Assembly: GCA_009602725.1 (NCBI GenBank)
Contig: WELB01000286.1
Location: 6,416-17,478 of the forward strand
Direction of reading: 5' to 3'
Length of the DNA: 11,063 nt
DNA from: Spirogloea muscicola
Taxonomy: Eukaryota > Streptophyta > Zygnematophyceae > Spirogloeales > Spirogloeaceae
The notes under the pieces were generated by a model. It was not told where the DNA came from and searched no databases. It saw only the letters and a list, made by a program, of their open reading frames with translations. Position 1 is the first letter of the stretch. Every line of letters begins with the position of its first letter. Shown here one piece after another: positions 7,790 through 11,063 of the stretch. The position numbers and the translations under genes were made by a program.

Positions 7790-7852
7790 AGGGACTCGAA
7801 CCCTCGACCTCAGCCTTGGCAAGGCTACACTCTGCCATCAAGCTACTTCCGC
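7790..7852 (-). pseudogene. Truncated mitochondrial-type tRNA-Gly(GCC) relic
   Basis: Read on the minus strand, 63 bases match the body of a plant mitochondrial trnG(GCC): acceptor 5' strand GCGGAAG, D arm, anticodon stem TAGCC/GGCTG with loop TTGCCAA (anticodon GCC at 7820-7818), and a T arm whose GGTTCGAGTCC fits the B-box consensus. The similarity stops after CCCT. The next bases (GGACGACG) cannot pair with the 5' acceptor strand, so the molecule cannot form a normal acceptor stem. The usually invariant A14 position appears as G. It lies just upstream of the PSI-like start, on the same strand. The comparison with mitochondrial trnG is from memory of the plant gene. The likeliest reading is an old organellar DNA insertion, now possibly part of the leader or promoter. 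Confidence 0.7.
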
Positions 7853-8349
7853 TCTTCTGCTTCTCTTTGACTGCAGCCTCCCGCCTTTCCTTCGCCAGCT
7901 CCCTCTCGCTCTCACCTCCTTCTACGCTCCCATCTCATCGTCCCCCTCTCCTCTCCCTCGCTCACACACACTCTCTCTGTCCCCCCTGGTCGTCCGCTCG
8001 CTAGCTCCCCGTCTTTGCACAGCTGGCCGCCCCTCAGCCCTCCCCCCCCAGCCCCACCGCCGTGTCCTCGCAGACGCGTCACCCTCCTCGTGAAAGCCTC
8101 TCTCTCTCTCAAGCCCGAGCCTCGTCAGCTCGCGCCTTGCAGCGTCGTGGCAGCCGCCCCGAACGGCATCGTCAGCCCAGCCAAGCGGTGGGCGAGCTGG
8201 AGGAGGGGGGCACCTTGGCGGGCGGCTGCGGCGGCAGCGGCGGCGAGCGGCGGCCGTGGTGCCACCCGACGAACGACGCAGGCGGCTGCGACAGCGGCCC
8301 GCTGGCCTGCACGTTCTTGCGGATGCCGCGCTGCCGCCGCCGCCGCGCC

Positions 8350-8350
8350 N
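8350..8350. other. Ambiguous base (N)
   Basis: A single undetermined base within a GCC/CGC-rich stretch. It indicates weak sequencing coverage here, so frames across it should not be trusted. Confidence 0.99.
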
Positions 8351-8550
8351 TGCCTGGTCACGGCCTCGGGTTAGGCGGTCAACCCGCCCCCTCTGCCCCC
8401 TCCGACGTGGCAGCCGCGTGGCGCCCTCGCAGCTCCCGAGGCAGCCGGAGGACGCCACGTCACCCGCCCAGCTCTCCGACTGGGGCCAGGGCAGCCTGCA
8501 ACCCCTCCTCCCCGCCGCCGCCCCCGCCGCCGCAAAATCCGCCGGTAGTC

Positions 8551-8583
<33 letters not shown>
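8551..8583. repeat. (CCG)11 microsatellite
   Basis: Eleven uninterrupted CCG units, flanked on the left by other CCG/CCC-rich sequence and immediately followed by a CACGTG G-box at 8584. It would encode polyPro, polyAla or polyArg on the plus strand and polyGly, polyAla or polyArg on the minus strand, but it is not in a supported coding exon. Confidence 0.97.
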
Positions 8584-8584
<1 letters not shown>

Positions 8585-8974
8585 ACGTGCCCGGCAGCTG
8601 CGCCGCAACCGGCGCGCTCGAGGGTACCCGGGGTTGACTCCGGTCCGAGCGCGCTGGGGCCGGGCAGTGCCGTCCGATCTTCTCCATCGAAGGCCTGGAT
8701 GGACGGTCCGCCTGCGGCCGCCACGTGGCGCTCGCAGCGCAGCCCGCGGCCGGAGCTCCGGTCTTCCACGGCCGCGGCCGTAACGGCAGGGTCCGTCTGC
8801 TTGACGGCATTGGGACGGCGTCTTCGCATCTCTGCGCCGTCAAGGCCAAGGGCGGGAGAAGAACTGCAGAAGAGGTGAGAAGGCGACGCGGGGTGCGCAT
8901 GATCGGAAGGCAGGCCAAATCAAAGCCAACACATTGTTCAGGCAAAAACTACTGCAACAATTGGGCTACCTGAA

Positions 8975-9370
8975 TCGAAGCCCTATGCCAAGGTGGCTGA
9001 GGTAAAGAAGAAGAACAAGCAGGGAGAGAAACTCTTTCAGTAGAGGACGACGGCTGGGGTTGGCCAGCCCAGGAAACGACGGACAAAATTCAAAAGGGCC
9101 AGAGTAGCGCTTAAGCACACAACGAACCAAATGGCCACTGGCTGCTCCCATCCCCTTGTGAGCAGCCGCAGGTCAGAGAGACTAGTCTTCGGGATGCGGA
9201 GAAGAAGAAGCTCTTGTTGGACGAGCTTCGTCTTCTGAAGGCCCGAGAAGATCCATAGGCGTCCGGAAGCAGAGATCGCTCAGGAGAGCAAGAAAGTCAT
9301 TCTTACGGATGGCAGCTCAAGAACCACTCACGAACCACTCAGCAACCGCAAGTCGGACTAAGCAGCAGCT
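8975..9370 (+). repeat. Dispersed repeat, locus B, with coding-like remnants
   Basis: The core at 9046-9103 holds the perfect inverted repeat GGCTGG-GGTTGG-CCAGCC and GACAAAATTCAAAAGGGCCAG. Several short pieces translate as plausible protein in different frames. Bases 8974-9042 read ESKPYAKVAEVKKKNKQGEK before a stop. Bases about 9177-9253 read SLRDAEKKKLLLDELRLLKA, an amphipathic helix, before a stop. Bases about 9259-9310 read RPEAEIAQESKKVILTDGS. Frame changes and stops between them indicate a decayed coding element rather than a working gene. Blocks shared in order with locus A support a common origin. The protein family is not recognised. Confidence 0.55.
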
Positions 9371-9786
9371 GGATAGAAACTCGTTGCACAGGTCCAACAG
9401 GCGCATCAAGGGCCAGACGTGCAGACGCCATCAGCTTCTGCTTTTATTACTTGACGCTTCCAATCAAGGGCACCCACGCCAAGTGCGCCTGGCTGGGCGA
9501 CAACCCATGCAGAAAGAAGGAAGCAGAGGCACTACAAGGACCAGACCCGTGGAGACCCGTAAATAATCGTGAGCTACCAAAAAGCATATGGCGGCTGCGG
9601 TACAAGTGCTCCTCCCACCTCCATCGCCTGGCCCAGTTGGTAGATGCACGCCGTCGTACTCAGGCCAGTAGCTTGGGCACACTAGCATCCCGTAAGCAAT
9701 TCTTGGCTAACACAGGATGCAGCTCTTGCTTGCTAAGCAGCGTTTCCTGGCTCTATATATACATCAGCTTGCTAGGCCGGCACTAA
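9313..9786 (+). other. Open stretch without recognised gene
   Basis: One plus-strand frame is open across most of this stretch, with a 111-codon ORF starting at 9451 that includes KCAWLGDNPCRKKEAEAL. No known domain was recognised. It follows directly on repeat locus B and could be a further remnant of the same element, or chance. A TATATATA run at 9754-9761 near its end has no clear gene to serve. Confidence 0.2.
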
Positions 9787-9905
9787 GCTAGGCCACTGGC
9801 TTGCTTGATGGCATCAGTCATTCTATGCTGCAATTGCGCTTTGTAGGCAGCCAGCAGTGTAGCGCGGCCCACTTGGTCGACTTCAGCGCTTAAATGCACG
9901 TGCCT
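9783..9905 (-). pseudogene. VPS51-like: VPS51-like second piece (LQRHV...AEV block), diverged
   Basis: After a good acceptor (CTTCTCAACAACATTGCAG|AGG) the frame reads RHVHLSAEVDQVGRATLLAA, then YKAQLQHRMTDAIKQA, and stops at 9783. The same frame is open upstream and places LQ before RHV. Plant VPS51 has LLQRHV--AAEIKNLDTD, then LVYENYNKFISATDTIKR. The LQRHV, AE(V/I), Y and TD-IK positions line up with a single one-residue gap. The nearly invariant YENYNKF block is not preserved and a stop follows, which suggests decay. Together with 10042-10174 it lies in the expected order on one strand. Confidence 0.35.
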
Positions 9906-10041
9906 CTGCAATGTTGTTGAGAAGGAACACCAAGAAGCAAAGTAAGCAAGCTCGTTGGAAAGCGACAAGTCAGACTGCTGGACATAAGACAAATCAGCTG
10001 GTCGTGGTGGGCAAGTGCAGAGCGGAAATCTTAAGAGGTAC

Positions 10042-10174
10042 TTCGTGTGGCGTCAAAGGTGTGTCGTTCGCAGCTCGGCGAAGAGATGCATCCTTGGGAG
10101 AGGCTGCCGTAGTAGCTGCTGAGCATGCTGCGCACGTGGCGCGCCATGTCATCCATTGCGGCGGGTGGGGGCAT
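10042..10174 (-). pseudogene. VPS51-like: VPS51-like N-terminal exon (probable fragment)
   Basis: The frame reads MPPPAAMDDMARHVRSMLSS then YYG, Ser-rich sequence and HTFDA. This is the layout of the VPS51 N-terminus, where a basic helix ending LLSSFY/MLKLYYG is followed by a Ser-rich linker and a (S/H)FD motif. VPS51 is a subunit of the GARP and EARP tethering complexes at the trans-Golgi and recycling endosomes. Start codons in frame are at 10174, 10156 and 10147; the open frame itself extends up to 10366. A possible donor GAA|GTACCT lies at 10041, and a stop follows at 10031. The remaining 600 or more residues of a VPS51 protein are not found on this strand down to the PSI-like gene, so this is probably a partial copy. 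Confidence 0.4.
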
Positions 10175-10368
10175 GCTGAGGGGGTGGCATTCGTCCGGCC
10201 TAGGCTTGCCGCCTACTGCCAAAGAAGAGCTGCTGGTGGCGGAAGCGCTCGTCTCAAAGAGAGCTCTTCCAAAGACACTCTGCCTTCCAGATGGAAAGCT
10301 TTTCCAGAACACTTCTTTATCCCAAAGGGGGCAGTTTCCTGTGAAAGAGGGAAGCAGTTCTTTCAAAG

Positions 10369-10460
10369 GAGTAGAGGCTGGGCAAAATCAGCCCACAAGT
10401 GATCGAACAAGGTCCGAAGTGGCCGGATATGTGAAAGGCCAGTCCAGGAAGAAAGAAGTG
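10369..10460 (+). repeat. Dispersed repeat, locus D0
   Basis: GTTCTTTCAAAGGAGTAGAGG (10348-10368) leads into CTGGGCAAAATCAGCCCA and then CGAACAAGGTCCGAAGTGGCC. This is the same succession as locus B (CTCTTTCAGTAGAGG, then the inverted repeat, then GGACAAAATTCAAAAGGGCC). The inverted repeat here is GGCTG...CAGCC. It stands just before the tandem pair D1/D2. Confidence 0.5.
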
Positions 10461-10483
10461 CTCGCCCACAGAGAAGAGGGGGG

Positions 10484-10829
10484 GAAGGCTCGCCCATAAA
10501 GAAAGAGGGGCTGGAGAAGAGGGGCTGGCAAAGCCAGCCCAAAAAGAATGGACAATGTCCAAAGCCAAAGAAAGAGGTGCCGAAATGGACTACACTGTCA
10601 AACACGACAACGCACTAGGGAAGCTCAGTACCCGCGAGTGCGCAACGTCAGGTCGGAGAAGAAGGCTCGCCCATAAAGAAAGAGGGGCTGGCAAAGCCAG
10701 CCCAAAAAGAATGGACAATGTCCAAAGCCGAAGAATGAGAAGCCGAGGAAGGACTCCTCTACTCTACCAATCACGACAACATACTAGGGAAGCTCAGTAC
10801 CCGCGAGTGAGCAACATCAGGTCCGAGTA
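10484..10829 (+). repeat. 177-bp direct tandem duplication (repeat loci D1 and D2)
   Basis: Unit 1 is 10484-10660 and unit 2 is 10661-10829. Shared blocks in order are AAGGCTCGCCCATAAAGAAA, GGGGCTGGCAAAGCCAGCCC, AAAAAGAATGGACAATGTCC, CACGACAAC, ACTAGGGAAGCTCAGTACCC and GCGAGTG. Unit 1 carries an extra 14-bp duplication (AGAAGAGGGGCTGG). Each unit contains a 7-bp stem GGCTGGC-AAA-GCCAGCC. The units differ mainly in the middle, so the duplication is not very recent. Confidence 0.9.
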
Positions 10830-11063
10830 GCTCGAGGCAGGGAAGGAGGCACTCCGCCGAGACCCGGAGGCCGCGGCCAGAGCGCGTCCTGCGCGCGTGT
10901 GGACAGCGTGGGCAAGGGATCGCTGGAACGATACCGCTAAGCGCATGCGAAAGACCTGGGCGAGCGACCCGGCGGCGTTGAAGCCGGGCAGCGCCCCGGG
11001 CGGACCCGACCGCCGATCAATAGCCTGACGAGCAAGCCGCTGGAGGAGATCCAGCCAGCGGCT
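10830..11063. other. GC-rich edge region, open on both strands, unidentified
   Basis: Composition changes abruptly to GC-rich right after repeat unit D2. One plus-strand frame is open from about 10831 to a TGA near 11028 and reads ALRRDPEAAARARPARVWTA onward with several Trp residues. One minus-strand frame is open from the window edge to about 10797 and reads SRWLDLLQRLARQAIDRRSG onward. Neither was recognised and the window ends before either can be judged. One may be an exon of a neighbouring gene. Confidence 0.25.

Larger units (their letters stand above)
7853..8950. promoter_or_regulatory. GC-rich upstream region of the PSI-like gene; no gene recognised
   Basis: About 1.1 kb without a credible gene. 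On the plus strand it opens with a long pyrimidine-rich stretch (about 7860-8115) including a CA/CT microsatellite near 7963-7978 and a (CT) run at 8098-8110, which reads as GAGAGA on the gene strand. G-boxes (CACGTG) lie at 8584-8589 and 8722-8727. Long open frames here are Ala/Pro/Arg/Gly-rich in several frames at once, as expected from composition. The region may hold the promoter, an untranslated first exon and a leader intron; none of these can be placed. Confidence 0.4.

Noticed and set aside
6692-7822. Unspliced 376-codon ORF as the PSI-like protein
   Set aside because: It includes the correct exons 2 and 3 but reads through introns 1-3; its first 150 residues are in the wrong frame. 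The spliced start at 7727 gives the family-like N-terminal stretch.
7922-8608. 228-codon minus-strand ORF with polyAla
   Set aside because: It arises from the CCG repeat and GC-rich DNA, contains the ambiguous base, and has no domain.
9754-9761. TATATATA as a core promoter
   Set aside because: A short alternating run with no gene start at a suitable distance on either strand.
10484-10829. CRISPR array or satellite
   Set aside because: Only two long units with diverged centres and no short repeat-spacer pattern; it is a simple tandem duplication of a dispersed element.

Overview
The window looks like nuclear DNA of a green-lineage eukaryote, most likely a streptophyte alga or an early-diverging land plant. 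The reasons are an eleven-exon gene with GT-AG introns of a streptophyte-specific family (DUF3475 + DUF668, the PSK SIMULATOR / PSI1 family), a relic of a plant-type mitochondrial tRNA-Gly(GCC), an extensin-like Pro-rich secreted ORF, G-box elements and large amounts of decayed repeat. There is no bacterial operon structure, rRNA or CRISPR array. Species identity cannot be settled from the sequence alone.

Layout. 1-1620: GC-rich flank. On the minus strand a putative first exon (579-863) encodes a signal peptide followed by SPPPP-type repeats. Its upstream side (864-1440) carries two CACGTG G-boxes. A TATA-like site and a good splice donor lie on the plus strand at 131 and 313. 1620-3885: no recognisable gene, but two loci of a dispersed decayed repeat. 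3886-7727: the one gene that can be read with confidence, on the minus strand. It has 11 exons and 10 introns and encodes 708 residues when spliced as given here. 7728-7852: its immediate 5' flank, holding a 12-codon uORF and the truncated tRNA-Gly relic. 7853-8950: GC-rich and pyrimidine-rich presumptive promoter, with GAGA and G-box motifs, an (CCG)11 microsatellite and one ambiguous base. 8950-9310: another copy of the dispersed repeat with coding-like pieces. 9783-10174: two minus-strand pieces that resemble the N-terminus of the GARP/EARP tethering subunit VPS51, without the rest of the gene. 10369-10829: three further repeat copies, two of them a 177-bp tandem duplication. 10830-11063: GC-rich, open on both strands, unidentified.

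The PSI-like protein is expected to act in signalling and growth control, by analogy with Arabidopsis PSI1. This copy departs from the land-plant proteins in having no Gly at position 2 for myristoylation and in lacking a conserved Gly/Trp-rich segment after the DUF668 core; a short in-frame piece ending in a stop codon sits where that segment would be. The most unusual non-genic signal is a dispersed repeat present at four or more loci on both sides of the gene. Each copy centres on a short inverted repeat (GGCTGG...CCAGCC) with a variable loop, and parts of it look like remnants of coding sequence, so it is probably a decayed transposable element.
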